Source: Blattamonas nauphoetae
Lineage: Eukaryota > Preaxostyla > Oxymonadida
Reading direction: 5' to 3'
DNA: 64,000 nt
NCBI GenBank assembly: GCA_033064195.1
Contig: JARBJD010000036.1
Span: forward strand, 62,001-126,000
Numbering within the stretch: the stretch's first letter is position 1; the number at the start of each line of letters is the position of its first letter. Position numbers and translations under genes: made by a program. The notes under the pieces are model-generated. The model was not told the origin of the DNA and searched no databases. It was given only the letters and a program-made list of their open reading frames with translations. Shown one piece after another: positions 1 to 11,162 of this stretch.

Positions 1-1
1 T

Positions 2-3000
2 ATTGCTTTGCGTTGTGGCGACCCTTCTCCCCTCGTTCGGAAGCAGTCGATCGTCACCCTCTGCTACCTCCTCGAAAATCAGATCACTCTGTATAGCTCT
101 CTCTCGTCCAACCAAACTCGGGCTCTCACAGATCTCTCTCACCAACTCCAATGTTCCTTCTCTGCACTCCTTCCACTCGTCGAAGATATCGATCAAACTG
201 TTCGAGCTCGTCTCGTTGAAGACACTTCGGTGTTGGTTTTTGAGAAACTTCTCGCCTTCTTTGCAGACCGGTCGTTTCAAACGATTAATCTCATGTCGTT
301 AGGCTGCAACTCGTTCCTGTCGCTCTTCAGACAGGCCAACGATGCCCAGCTCTACCATCTCCAGCAACTGAACACACTCGGTCAGTCTTCAAAGAACACT
401 CGGAGTGTCACACCGTCCATCATCACAAACATTGCTCTCTTCCTCTCTCACGGCAACGTTCTCCGGAAGGACTCTCCCAATCCCGTGCCTGCCTTTTGCG
501 ACGAAGGGTATTGGCGTCTTCTCCAGATTTTTATTGGTGGGACAACGGTTAGTCTTCCCTCCACAGCTGACGAAGCAATTTGTGTCGCGTGGATGACACT
601 CAACAACAACTTGGAACAGTCGAAGCGAGGAGAGCCGTGTGCTCTGAACGATCTGGGTCTCAGCCCTCTGAGTAAGTTTGACCTCATCCAAACATCACTC
701 AGAGTTTTGACCACAATCGCAACCAGAAAAGGGTTGAAACCGCAAAAGAAAGTCTCTTTCGCCGATGTTGGACAGAGCCAAGGATCCTGCGAAAGAGGGT
801 CGTGGGCACGTGTCATCTCCTTCCTTGAACAACAGCTGATGGTTGATCGACTCGGCTCGCCGGATCTCCTTTCCAGTTTCGTGAATCTGTACGCCGTTCT
901 GAAGGACAGTCAATCTGCCCAGAACGAGAAGAATCAGTTTCTCCTTCAGTGTCTCATGAAGTCAATAAAAGTTCTGGAAGGAGTCATTGAAAGAAGTCAA
1001 AAGCTCGAAAACGACTTGTTCACGCCAACCCCTGGGGCTCATCAGGCCAACACTCCAATGGACCCAGACGCTGGGTTTCTCAAGTCGGGAAAACGGAAGC
1101 TGAGTGATATGGACGAGATCGACGATGCTCAAACGAATCTCACGATTGGCAGTGGCACATCTCTCAAACCCCAAAAGTTCAGCAGGCAGCTCTTCGCTCC
1201 TCCGTTCACACTCACCGTCGTCTCGCGGTGTCTCTTCTTGATCGGCGAGATTGCTCTTGTCCATCCGAAGATTCCATCTCACATTCCAACTCTCGTCCAG
1301 TCGTTTGTTGCTCCTTCCCTGTTTCATTCTCAATCAACTCATTTCATATCAACTCCTGACACCATCCGTTCATTCGCCTGCATCTCTCTCGGCAAGCTTT
1401 GCATCGGAGCGGATGCTTTCAATTCTTCAACTGACTCCCGCAGCCCACAATCCAAGCTTGCACATCAGTCGATCGCCATTTTCTCGAGAGAACTTCATTC
1501 TCCAATTGTGTCTCTTCGAAACAACGCTCTGACGGTGCTGGGTCAACTTAGCATTGTGTATCCATCGATAACAGAACACTACATCCCGGGCATGTGTGCT
1601 CTCACCCAAGACACACAATCATCTGCTCTCAGACTGAATGCACTCGCCCACATCGCCGCACTGACAAAGGAGGACTTTGTCAGACTTCGTGGACCGCCTC
1701 TCATTCATTGCATCGCCGCGCTGGCGGACAGGAACGATGCAATCCGCGACTATGCGTTACAAATCGTGAAGAGTATCTTCCTGCAGAAGAACCCAAAACT
1801 GATCGAAAACGATTTTGTTGAAATGATGTTGCTGTTCAATCATGTCCGCCGTGCTCCTCATCGGACACTGATCGACTCCATCACTCGAAAGTCCACCAAC
1901 GAGACTGTTGGAGAGAATAACTCAGACGGGGCCTCAAACGCTCTTCCGATGTATCCGCTTCACCTTGCTGGCCCAGAAAACGCCAACCGAAGATTCGTTG
2001 TGTACACAACTTTGCTGAGTCTTCTGACTGATGAACAGCGGTTCAGTGTGATCAGTCGACTGGTGGATGAAGTTCTCGAGCCTGTCTGTGCGGGGGCTGT
2101 TCGAATTGACTCCAACACAGTCTCGCTTGTGAGTGCGAAGGCTCGAAGCGAATATGCGCCTGATGACGACGACTGGGAGGGGGACGATGAGGAGCAGTGG
2201 ATTGATGATCAAGAGGAGCAGCGAGTGTCTCTCCCACCGTCCACACTCACAACTCCCCTCAACCCGTTCTGCTCCATCCCGTCTCAGAGCGAGGATGTTC
2301 CGCCAGTCGAAACCAAAACCACACATCAAAACATGCCTCCCCCTTCCATCAACCGATTCTCGACACCACTCCGCCCTGGTGCCCCCTCACTCCAAAGCAC
2401 TCCCCTTTCAGCCACTTCTCACACTCATCCTGTCATCGCAATGACACCAAATGGAACTCGACGACTCATCGCAAGCACGCCACTCCGACAGGATGGTCAC
2501 CCATTCCCGAACCTCGTCTCCCCTCTCATCACACGCACTGCACTTCCACGTCGTCTCACTCATCTTCCAGGTCAGGACTTTGATTCATTTTCGGCGTTTG
2601 AACAGAAAGGAAGAAAGAAGCCAAGAAAACGCACGCTCTTCACTGAATCAACTGCCCATTCGATGCTTCTCTTGGATGCCCTCGTCGTCATGAGTTCAGA
2701 AGAGATAAAGTTGGGAACTTTGCGTGGATTGAGCGAATCTGCGTCAACGATCGCTTCGATCAACGCAGACAAAATTGATGACGAAGCAAAGAAAATCGCA
2801 TCAGTCGAAGAGGGACTGGAGAAGATTGATTCTGCACAGAAGAAACTCTTCAAGGGTCTTGTCAAGCGAAATCTCGCTGAGAACATTGTTCCAGTTTTTG
2901 CTCAACTTCGCCGCCTGTTTGAAGGAGAGCACTGCTCACTCTCGGCTGACGTGACAGTTGCTCTGAAAGAAATTGTGAGAGACTTTCGATCGGACCTGCG

Positions 3001-3307
3001 TGATGTTGTAGGCCCGGAAATCATCATCGCTGCCGAATTGGAAGATGCGTACAGGTTGGAAGATGAGAAAAATGGGCTGCCTGAGGAACCTGTCGTCAAG
3101 GCAAAGGTGTCAACACCACAGCAAAGTGTGAAGGAGGACGTTGTTGGAGAAATCCAGGAACAAGCTGACAATGCACTCCATACCCCTGTGAGGACATCTG
3201 TGGAGGTGGTTATGGTCCAAGAGGATCTGAATCTCCTCGATGATGAGGAATATGTTGCACCAATGGCCCCTAAGAAGAAGAAGAAAGGGAGGAAAGCAAA
3301 AAAATGA
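2..3307 (+). CDS. NCAPD3: Condensin HEAT-repeat subunit, D3-like (3' part)
   Basis: An uninterrupted frame is already open at the window edge, so the N-terminus lies upstream; about 1,100 residues are visible. It reads as alpha-helical HEAT repeats, beginning with a typical DPSPLVRKQ-type helix turn. The block around residues 540-620 (EDFVRLRGPP, then LQKNPKLIENDFVEMMLLFNH) resembles the condensin II subunit CAP-D3, where the matching motifs are KWKG and LLKRNPVMF. Condensin subunits scaffold mitotic chromosome compaction together with SMC2/SMC4. A low-complexity, proline- and serine-rich stretch follows near residues 740-860 and the protein ends in a lysine-rich nuclear-type tail (KKKKKGRKAKK). 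No intron is needed in this part. It could instead be CAP-D2; the D3 assignment is from remembered motifs. Confidence 0.65.
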   Translation: MALRCGDPSPLVRKQSIVTLCYLLENQITLYSSLSSNQTRALTDLSHQLQCSFSALLPLVEDIDQTVRARLVEDTSVLVFEKLLAFFADRSFQTINLMSLGCNSFLSLFRQANDAQLYHLQQLNTLGQSSKNTRSVTPSIITNIALFLSHGNVLRKDSPNPVPAFCDEGYWRLLQIFIGGTTVSLPSTADEAICVAWMTLNNNLEQSKRGEPCALNDLGLSPLSKFDLIQTSLRVLTTIATRKGLKPQKKVSFADVGQSQGSCERGSWARVISFLEQQLMVDRLGSPDLLSSFVNLYAVLKDSQSAQNEKNQFLLQCLMKSIKVLEGVIERSQKLENDLFTPTPGAHQANTPMDPDAGFLKSGKRKLSDMDEIDDAQTNLTIGSGTSLKPQKFSRQLFAPPFTLTVVSRCLFLIGEIALVHPKIPSHIPTLVQSFVAPSLFHSQSTHFISTPDTIRSFACISLGKLCIGADAFNSSTDSRSPQSKLAHQSIAIFSRELHSPIVSLRNNALTVLGQLSIVYPSITEHYIPGMCALTQDTQSSALRLNALAHIAALTKEDFVRLRGPPLIHCIAALADRNDAIRDYALQIVKSIFLQKNPKLIENDFVEMMLLFNHVRRAPHRTLIDSITRKSTNETVGENNSDGASNALPMYPLHLAGPENANRRFVVYTTLLSLLTDEQRFSVISRLVDEVLEPVCAGAVRIDSNTVSLVSAKARSEYAPDDDDWEGDDEEQWIDDQEEQRVSLPPSTLTTPLNPFCSIPSQSEDVPPVETKTTHQNMPPPSINRFSTPLRPGAPSLQSTPLSATSHTHPVIAMTPNGTRRLIASTPLRQDGHPFPNLVSPLITRTALPRRLTHLPGQDFDSFSAFEQKGRKKPRKRTLFTESTAHSMLLLDALVVMSSEEIKLGTLRGLSESASTIASINADKIDDEAKKIASVEEGLEKIDSAQKKLFKGLVKRNLAENIVPVFAQLRRLFEGEHCSLSADVTVALKEIVRDFRSDLRDVVGPEIIIAAELEDAYRLEDEKNGLPEEPVVKAKVSTPQQSVKEDVVGEIQEQADNALHTPVRTSVEVVMVQEDLNLLDDEEYVAPMAPKKKKKGRKAKK

Positions 3308-3434
3308 ATCTTGATTTCACTCATTTCACCCATTGTCTTGTTTTGTGAATGTTCGGTGTTTTGGAATGTCCCGAAGAATGTGGACTCTCAAGTGCTCGAC
3401 ATTTCAGCAAAAAAGAGAGAGACGCGACTTCTTA

Positions 3435-4663
3435 TTATCTCACGAGGAGACCGATCAATAAAACAACGACGAAAATCACAAGAAGGATTTGAATTATTCG
3501 CTTGCGGCGATTTTTTTGCTTCGATCTGGCTTTTTCGAGCTGGTCGATCGACATATCCATGTTCACGTTGGCGTGATCCAAGTTGTAATCGATTCTGAGA
3601 AGAAGTCAAACGAAACGGGGCACACAATTGAAGATTGTCCCTCTGTTGAGCAAGAAGGCGTCCCATGTTTTGAAACATCTGCGAGATCTCATTGAGTGTC
3701 CGATGGGCTGTTTGAAGTGTCTGAAAAAAAATGGTGATGAACAATCTGCACACTGTGCTTCGTTGTTGTTCCCGTCGTTCAGTGATTAAAGGTTGAAAAT
3801 CACTTGCTCCTAAAAACGAAAAAAGTGGATGAGTTGAAGGGAAGGATCTAGAGGAAGGATGGAATACCAAGAAGTTCTTCAGGCGTTTGGAACGGTTCGT
3901 CTCCAAATGAATTATGCATAAACACGTTAGGTTGATTCTGGTTCGTGGGATATGTTGGATTAAACTGGATTGGTTCATCAGACGAGTCTTGGGGAACGAG
4001 ATCTGGTCTACGGTCAGATCTTTACACATTATAAAAACAAAAAAGAATACAAAATTCCCTTCGCACCTGGAGAGAATGAGACGAAAAGGATCAACACATA
4101 CGTCTTCTGGTCACTTTTGGGCCAGACATATCCATGACTTCTTGAGTCCGTTCCTGAGCTCTTTGAAGTTCCTTCGACAAAATCATGTCAAAATTGAGAA
4201 ATACAGTTGTTTGTTTCTTCACGCACTCTTGAAAGGATGACAGAATTGGGGTGAGACGTTTGTTCAGGATTTGGATTACAGCTTTGGCATGATTCTTAAT
4301 GATTGAAGAAATGTACAAGAAACAAACCAACATGATTGGACTCCATTCCTTGTTTTTTGTCTGTGCGTCAATAGATTTTATGGATGAACTGATCATGGAG
4401 ATATCAGACTTGATCGAACTTGAGATGGTATCGAGAGACTGTGTAGAGTCTGTGATGGAGCTTTTCTGTGAAAGAAGTGTTTTATAATATCCAATCTTTT
4501 GTGCTGCTGTCTGAAGCATCTTGTTAATCTGCTTAGAACGCTGATCAAATGTCACAAAAGATTGAGGAATGGTCGGAGGCGTTTGTGGAGCAGGATCACG
4601 AACAAAATTGGGTTGAGATTGAAATGATGAGACCAATGACAAAAATTCTCTTGTCCGATCCAT
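3435..4663 (-). CDS. STX5: Syntaxin-5/SED5-type Qa-SNARE, six exons
   Basis: The protein starts MDRTREF, the DRTxEF signature at the N-terminus of syntaxin-5/Sed5, followed by an Habc-like helical region. Reading frame and splice consensus give exons 4102-4663, 4051-4066, 3868-4019, 3754-3809, 3626-3720 and 3435-3594, with introns of 35, 31, 58, 33 and 31 nt. The second exon is only 16 nt. Spliced, it has a SNARE helix (TLNEISQMFQNMGRLLAQQ, with the zero-layer glutamine) running into IDYNLDHANVNMD, a basic stretch and a C-terminal membrane anchor (ILLVIFVVVLLIGLLV), stopping at TAA. Family role: ER-Golgi and intra-Golgi fusion. Its start codon is 18 nt from the start of the divergent gene at 4682. 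Confidence 0.85.
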
Positions 4664-4681
4664 GGTTTAAGAGAATTTGAT

Positions 4682-5920
4682 ATGTTAACTAGATCGTGCC
4701 CACATCATCGGATGCATCCGCATCATCTTGACACAACAACAACTCTTCTGGCAAGCTTTTCACAAGAAGTTCATAATGAATCATTCAAACCTATTTTTCT
4801 GTCGGCACCATTCATCTTTCATGTTGAACGTCCCACTTTTCAAATGTTCGTATTTCTTTCTTCACAATGTTGCAGGACAACACAATGTGTCAATCCCGAT
4901 TCAATTGTCTACCGAAACATCCTCCTCCGTCGACAAATTCAGTCCCGAACCGATGGTATGGAATATTCTGTCCTCAACATCTTCTCTCTCTCATTCTCAG
5001 GATTTCAAGTTTCTAAACCGAATATTGTTCCTCCTTCTCAATTATTTCGAGGATCATTCTCTGGGAATACTCGTGAAGCCTTTCATGCAATGCTTCGAAA
5101 TGTCGCAACTATCTCCAAAAATGAAGGCTTTGAATGTCTGGTTTCTCGTTTCCATTCTTTTTTAGGTTCATCCATGGGCGTGTTGAGAATTTTGACTGAG
5201 CTATCGATTTGGTTTCTGAGAACATTGGGACAACGCTTGACCATCACTGAATCTCACTCATCATCTCCTATTTCGCCATATATGCGACATGAACGAATTA
5301 TTCATGGTTCTTTTACTCAATTGGCAGATAATGACTGTGAGAAACTTCCAGAGAATATCAAACACTCTCAATCAAAATCAAATCTTCATATTCTCACCAT
5401 ATCGCCTCTATCATATGTCCCTCCCTTCCAACACACAATTCCCGTACAAAGCAGCGATTCTGTGAAGTCATCAACTCTTCATTGCGCTGATTTGCCGCAG
5501 AGACCGTTGATTCAGAAACAGTTACTGTTCACCAAACATAAACAACATAAAACCAAAAATTCTCAAATTTATCGCCTGACTCCATATGTTTCAACACTTA
5601 CCTTCGTTTCTGAGTTACAAAACTCTCTACTTCCTTCAGGTGTATCAACTGAACCAAATTTATCAAAAGAACCGACACTAGCGTGTATAGGGACCCTTAT
5701 CCCTCATTATGAACGTGTTGTCAGAACAATTCCTCAATTTCGTTTCTTGTCTCTGTCTGAGCTCATCGCATACCACGGGTTGAATCGCAAACCATTTGTC
5801 GAGCATTCTGGTCAAATGTTCCTATTTCCTCCCAATTTAAATGATGGAAAGCAAATGCATCGCCATAAACTCCTGTTGGATGTCATACGTCAGCTTGATG
5901 ATCGTCCCAATCAAGACTGA
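4682..5920 (+). CDS. Hypothetical protein, divergent from syntaxin-5
   Basis: An ATG at 4682 opens a frame that stays open to TGA at 5918-5920 (412 codons unspliced). Three in-frame GT..AG segments could be introns that also preserve the frame: about 4856-4885 (30 nt), 4956-5000 (45 nt) and 5133-5162 (30 nt). I do not recognise the product. One stretch near residue 135 (SKNEGFECL) superficially recalls a mitochondrial carrier repeat, but no PxDxxK signature or set of six membrane helices is present. The composition is rich in Ser, His and Leu. Only 18 nt separate it from the syntaxin-5 start, so the two genes probably share a promoter. Confidence 0.5.
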   Translation: MLTRSCPHHRMHPHHLDTTTTLLASFSQEVHNESFKPIFLSAPFIFHVERPTFQMFVFLSSQCCRTTQCVNPDSIVYRNILLRRQIQSRTDGMEYSVLNIFSLSFSGFQVSKPNIVPPSQLFRGSFSGNTREAFHAMLRNVATISKNEGFECLVSRFHSFLGSSMGVLRILTELSIWFLRTLGQRLTITESHSSSPISPYMRHERIIHGSFTQLADNDCEKLPENIKHSQSKSNLHILTISPLSYVPPFQHTIPVQSSDSVKSSTLHCADLPQRPLIQKQLLFTKHKQHKTKNSQIYRLTPYVSTLTFVSELQNSLLPSGVSTEPNLSKEPTLACIGTLIPHYERVVRTIPQFRFLSLSELIAYHGLNRKPFVEHSGQMFLFPPNLNDGKQMHRHKLLLDVIRQLDDRPNQD

Positions 5921-6093
5921 ATCACAGAAAGGAGATTCTCTTCTCCAGAAGAAATTCACCGATATTTCTTCCAACAGAAACACAAAAACAAGAACATTTG
6001 TGAAATGTTTCATGCAAAACCAAGACATTCGGATGTGAAAGGATGGAAAGAAGACTGAATTAAGAACGATCGCCTTCAGCAGCATAGCAGCAC

Positions 6094-6684
6094 TCATCTT
6101 CTCCCTTTTGTCTGAGATTTATGGTGCACTGATGGTTCAGAATCGGAAGAGGTGGTTTCAAGCTCTGAACTTTGTGACGATAATGATGATGACGATTCTG
6201 AATCAGACATCGATAATTCAGAATCTGATGAAGGATCATCAGCATAAATTGTATCATTCTGCACTTCAAGATCGGGATAGTTATTTGTTTCTGGATTCTG
6301 TGGTGCAGATAAATCGATGTAAAGCCAATTTCCGTTCATCTGAATTTGAAAAGAAGGGTCGACCTCTAACTCTTCTTCTTCCTGCTGAAAAGCTGAACGA
6401 CCTTTTTCCTTGAAAGGCTCAACCTCCGTCCCATAAACAGTGAAGAATCCATTCTGAGATAAGGCGAATGGAGCCTCGCCTCCCATTCGATCTGAGAATC
6501 TGACTGCTTTGTCAATGATAGCCTTATTTACACTTTTCCCAAGAAAATACTGCAGAATAATGATACCTACGTAGACGGCAGCGACTACGACAAGGATTCC
6601 GAGGAGGGCGAAGAAAGGAGCAGCTTTGTAGTCCTTGAATGAAATAATTGCTTCAGTTTTTATATCATGCACAAGGCTTGACAT
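6094..6684 (-). CDS. Single-pass membrane protein with acidic Ser-rich tail
   Basis: This 196-residue frame has one strong hydrophobic segment at about residues 22-48 (PFFALLGILVVVAAVYVGII). A short polar middle domain follows, and the C-terminal 60 residues are dominated by Ser, Asp and Glu (DSELSMSDSESSSSL). No intron is apparent and the start ATG at 6684 is the first in frame. There is no cleavable signal peptide, so a type III or type II membrane protein is likely. I do not recognise a family. It is the last of a run of minus-strand genes that extends back to 21.5 kb. Confidence 0.55.
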   Translation of the reverse strand: MSSLVHDIKTEAIISFKDYKAAPFFALLGILVVVAAVYVGIIILQYFLGKSVNKAIIDKAVRFSDRMGGEAPFALSQNGFFTVYGTEVEPFKEKGRSAFQQEEEELEVDPSFQIQMNGNWLYIDLSAPQNPETNNYPDLEVQNDTIYADDPSSDSELSMSDSESSSSLSSQSSELETTSSDSEPSVHHKSQTKGRR

Positions 6685-6878
6685 GTCGACTTTCTGTTCA
6701 CAGAAAAGAAAGAGTGTTTGTCGTTAGAACAAAGATGAGACAGATCGATACTAAAAAACATGGGCCCTCACAGAGCATTTGGAGAATGTGTCTTATTTCG
6801 ATTTAATAAACAGAAAAACGGCGATCCAAATGGAAATGATGAGAAATAAATAGGAATATGAAGTGGAAAGAATGAGAC

Positions 6879-9597
6879 TTACAGTTTTGATTTTGTGAAG
6901 GATTCAAATTGCGGAAAAGCGAGTGCAGATGACCGGAAAGGTTTTTCTTTCAAAGGTCCATTGAGGAACTGAATGAAGAGAGAGTAACAGGCAATGACTC
7001 TCTCCCGTGCATCTCGGAGGAGGATAGCCGAATCCTGCTGCTGCGTGACCTCCTCGACGATGCTGTCGTGCAGGTTGGTGATGTTCTGCCTCCAGTTCTG
7101 GTTGTACTCGTTGACAATGGCCTCCACCGTCTGCTCCTCGACGGCACTGCGCAGAGAGGCGTAGTCTGACTCGCGGATGGGAAGGGTCTTCTCGTTGGGC
7201 TCGCGGTTCTTGGAGAGGACAGCGAGGATGGTGTTGGTCAGGCCAAGGAGGGTGCGGAAGTGTTGGGTGAGGTGGAATTCGGTGTGTTTGTGAAGCGCCG
7301 TCCGGTACACCTCTTCAAACCGGTCTCGCCACTCTTTCTTCATCAGAACCTCGTCGGTGTCCTTCAGCTTCTCCTCGTCCTCCTCGTCTTCCTTCCAAAC
7401 ACTCAAAGTGTGGCCGGTGTTGATCGCGAGGAAGGCGTCGCTTCGGGGCGATTCGTACTCCTTCGAGAAAAGACTGTAGAACGAGAGGAGCGAATCCAGC
7501 AGTGATTTGGTCTCTGTGACAACAAACTGGTTGGAAGGGATGGTTCGGCAGAGTGTCCAGATCCCCTTCACAAGATGGGCACAGCGCTGTGTTGTGAAAT
7601 GCACAGTGACAGGAAGCGCTTTGTCCTTCACTTTGCTCTGCAGCCGAGACACAAGCTTCTTCATCGACGACTGGTCGGTCAGCTCCATTGTCAGCTTCAT
7701 CATCGACTTCGAATGCATCTCCACAACTTGCCTGTATCGCGGCCAGATCTGCATCTCCAGCTCGGAGATGTATTCGTCGAGGACAATCGTGCCCTGTCGA
7801 TGGAGGATCGTCCGCATCGAAGCGATGTGGCGGGCGATGATGAGAAGGGAGAAGAGGTCGGACGAGGCTGTGATGAGAGGGACGAAGAGCGAGCGGAAGA
7901 GATGGGTGATCGGCTCGAGTGTCGGTTTGATGGGCTGCGCTGAGGAAAAAAATTGGACACTGAAAACAGTTTCTTGGATGGCAAAGCAGCAGAGAGGATA
8001 ATGACACGAAACAAAGGCTTCCTCCAAAGTCCATCGCACGTTTTTGGTGTGCTTAGCGTAGCCGGCAGGAATTGGACTGAAAGTGGGGGAGAGGACGTAG
8101 TGGCGATCTGATAGTTCGAAAATTGAGGTTGTGGTTGGTGAACCGGGTTTGGATTGGTCGATGGGGGTTGGATTTTGGAGTTTTGAGTATGTACTGCTTG
8201 GGATAACCTTCTGAGTTGATTTGTCTTTCTCTCCAATCAGGTCTTTGGACGTGCTGATCTCCACAATTCCTTTGGTGATCATCTCGACATACCCTTTCGT
8301 GAGTTTCATAATATTTCTTGAGCTTGCTTCAATATATTGTTTCTTGATGTCTTCGGCCGCATCTGGAGAATTTCTTGCGAGAAATGCGTACATTCCGCTT
8401 GACCGGAGTAAAATCTCTTTGATGACGCGTGTGTGAGTCTGTCGATCGTTAGATCGAATAATCCTGATTGCATTCGACAAATAATCACGAGAGTGTTGAA
8501 TTGCGTATGAGGCGTGTTTGTTTAGGATGATAGTTGCGTCTTTGGCTGACGGAAAAACATTGAGGTTGTCAGAGGCTGCATTATCGATCGATTTCTGTAA
8601 TGTCCGCAAATGTGAACAATATGTTATACAGGACATTAAAATTTGGATTAGTTCTGGAGATAGAGAGGCTGTTCCAGACGAAGGAGACGTTGATGGAAAA
8701 CTTGGTGTGTTTTCGTGTGAAGTGAGAGGGGAAGGATGAGATGATGGTCGTGAATCCATTCCACTTGGGATTACTGTGTCTGAGAATGAGAGAAAGGGGA
8801 GATCAGCGTTTGAGAAAGGAAGAGTGTTCAGCGATTGTTCGTACGACTTTGGTGAGCTCTGTGGAGACTCTTGAGATGATGTCAAGGATGAACTTGCAAT
8901 AGATGATGATGACAGCTCCTTGTCAATCATTTTGAGGGGATGTATGTCAGAAACAGGCATGGCTTCGCCAGATTCATCAAGATCGACATCCGATGATAAA
9001 GAAGACAAAAGAGGCTGTGTAGCCTCCATAGACAACTGTGCAATCTCTGCAAGGAGGAGGGGGGAAGTATTGTTGAACTGCGGTGCATCGATCTTCATTG
9101 GTCCTTGTTCGATAACTCGCTTAACATCGTCAGAGATAGTGATGCGTTGAAGATACTCACTGACCTTCTGCGATAAGCTCTTTCGATTTTTAAGTTTCAC
9201 GTTCATTGTGAGTGATTCATCTTGTAGATTCCGAATCTCTGATGTTAGAGAGGAGAGGTGGGACTGAAAATTGATGAGAATCTTCTCCATTTCCGCTAGT
9301 TGTTGATCACAATTCACGATATCAGTGTGGAGCGCTGAGAGAACTTTTTCTTCTTTTACATCTGATAAAATACTCGAAAAATAAGAAGAACAAACAATCA
9401 TCAACGGATTCTTGTCGGTTTTGCCTTATTTCTCTCTCAAGTTCTTTGGATGCCTCTTGGATAGTTTGAACGTTTGTGACGGCATTCTGAATACTTTTTA
9501 GTTCCTTCATTCGGTTGTATTCTTCAGAAAGTTCATTGAAGTCAATCTCCTCATCTTGGAGATTATCGATCTGAATCTGATTTCCAAGATGTGACAT
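6879..9597 (-). CDS. VPS52: VPS52, GARP/EARP tethering complex subunit
   Basis: Exon 1 (9396-9597) encodes MSHLGNQIQIDNLQDEEIDF and a coiled coil. A 34-nt GT..AG intron (9362-9395) leads to a long exon 2 (6879-9361). The joined region contains EKILINFQSHLSSLTSEI followed by SLTMNVKLKNR, which is the diagnostic VPS52 block (human NFQSDLGSISSEI ... MSMNVKLRNR). VPS52 is the core of the GARP and EARP complexes that tether endosome-derived vesicles at the trans-Golgi. Total length of about 895 residues is somewhat longer than the usual 700 or so, because of a low-complexity Ser/Pro-rich insert around residues 190-300. The upstream methionine at 9702 is less likely as start because the conserved acidic N-terminus begins at 9597. 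Confidence 0.85.
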
Positions 9598-9886
9598 TAC
9601 GTTCACAGAAAACAAGTAGAGAAAAGAGAGGGAGGAATGAGAGAGTGTTGATTGTTTGGAATTTCTGTTGGGAATGATCAATTTTGAATCCGATAGAAGC
9701 AATCGTCAATATTATACACCTCGAACCATCATTGTCTGACATTCCAATGTCTTATCTCTGTGATTGAAACGGGGGTATGTTGTGTGCACTCAAACTTTAT
9801 CAGGATTCATGTCAGGTGTTCTTGAAATGAAGATAAATGAATATGTTGGATTGGTAAAAACACTCCAACCATCTGGAAATGAAGAA

Positions 9887-11155
9887 TCATGCTCCGAATT
9901 TTGGTGTAGCATGCAGGCGATAGGCGAGTTCTGAAAGATATTGTTCCGCACGGATTGTTCGAGAGCCTCCATTCTGAAATGCTTCAACTGGAAAATATCA
10001 GGAGAAAAGAGGAGAGATACTGCAAAATGATTGTTGGTCGTCAATTCTGGCATGACCTGGGCAGCAATGAACAAATCCGAGGACATTTGGTGATCTTGGA
10101 GGAATGATGAATGAAAAAGAAAACAGTTCTTGGCTGATATCAGACCCAAAGAGAATGGTGTGAGATGGTGCCAGGAGTGTGCGTGGAGCGATGAAAGGGA
10201 AAGGAGGAGTCACAACGCTGACCCAGAGGGTGTGCGGAAGTTGCTTCGGAAGTGCGGCAGTAAGAGCACCAGTTTTGATGAATAATTCGTTTTCGAGGGG
10301 TTGTGGTGCTTCGCCCCAGTTTGGAGGAGGTAGTTGGAGGAAAGCTCTCTCCTTTAGTTGACTTAACACTTTCTCAATGATTTGCCAGATATTCTGAAGA
10401 AATGGTGGAAATATTAAACAGAAGAGAATACAGTATCATCTAGAAATGATGTCAAGAAGAAAATGATGTCAAACTGTTGATCTCATCTTGGGAGAGATGG
10501 ATTGCACAGACGTGATATAATGCTGGTTGGACAGGATGTTCAAGTTGAAGTATATCTGATGCATAAGACAAAATAGATGAAGCAATGTCTGAGGGAAAAG
10601 GAGGAGATCTCACGAAGAATGAATGAAACTGTCAATGGTATCGTTTGTATTGATTGAAATAATCCTGTGTTTTTTACATCCTAGGTCAAGAAGTTTCTGG
10701 GCGTCCTTTTCTAGACGTGGAGAATTCGTTGCCAGTGAGATTGACAAATGTCCGTAACGATCTCCAAATTCGGTAGAATCGGCTTCTGTCAAATGATCGT
10801 GTCGAAGTCCAAGAAGTTGGTGAACTGGGCTTGTTGAAAGTGATTCAAGACGATATGATATCTGCCCTGAAACCCCGTAGAGTGAAAGTGAGTTGAGTTG
10901 ATGAAGGTGAAGAGATTCTCTTGTTATTTCTTCATGAGTGAACTTTGAATCCTCAAGAAAGAATGTCAGGAACTTAAGTGGTTCAACTGACACCATTTGG
11001 GGACTTGAGTTGATGTTTGAGCAAGAGTCGTTCAACGTGGGCCTGATCTTAACAGATGGTTCACCGAAAGGACGATTCTTGAACACGACACTAGTATCCA
11101 CACAAATTGAAAGAAACACCTCAAATTATTCTTACATATGAAATGATTTTATCAT
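9887..11155 (-). CDS. Unrecognised multi-exon gene with an 8-nt exon
   Basis: Splice consensus and continuous frame support seven exons: 11136-11155, 10630-11090, 10475-10588, 10432-10439 (8 nt), 10125-10393, 10021-10094 and 9887-9987. The introns are 45, 41, 35, 38, 30 and 33 nt. The start codon lies just 7 nt beyond the stop of the importin gene at 11163, on the same strand. The predicted protein, about 350 residues, has a proline-rich centre (LQLPPPNWGEAPQPL) and a mixed alpha/beta look; I recognise no domain. The last exon could instead splice onward, since further AG acceptors lie downstream to about 9790. Exon calls are by eye, so the 3' end is uncertain. Confidence 0.5.
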
Positions 11156-11162
11156 ATCACTC

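Noticed and set aside
4682-5920. Mitochondrial carrier protein
   Set aside because: A short FRG...SKNEG-like phrase was suggestive, but the PxDxxK signatures and membrane helices are missing.
7943-7980. Intron inside the long VPS52 exon
   Set aside because: GT and AG sites exist, but the segment is 28 nt, would break the frame and the unspliced sequence reads through.
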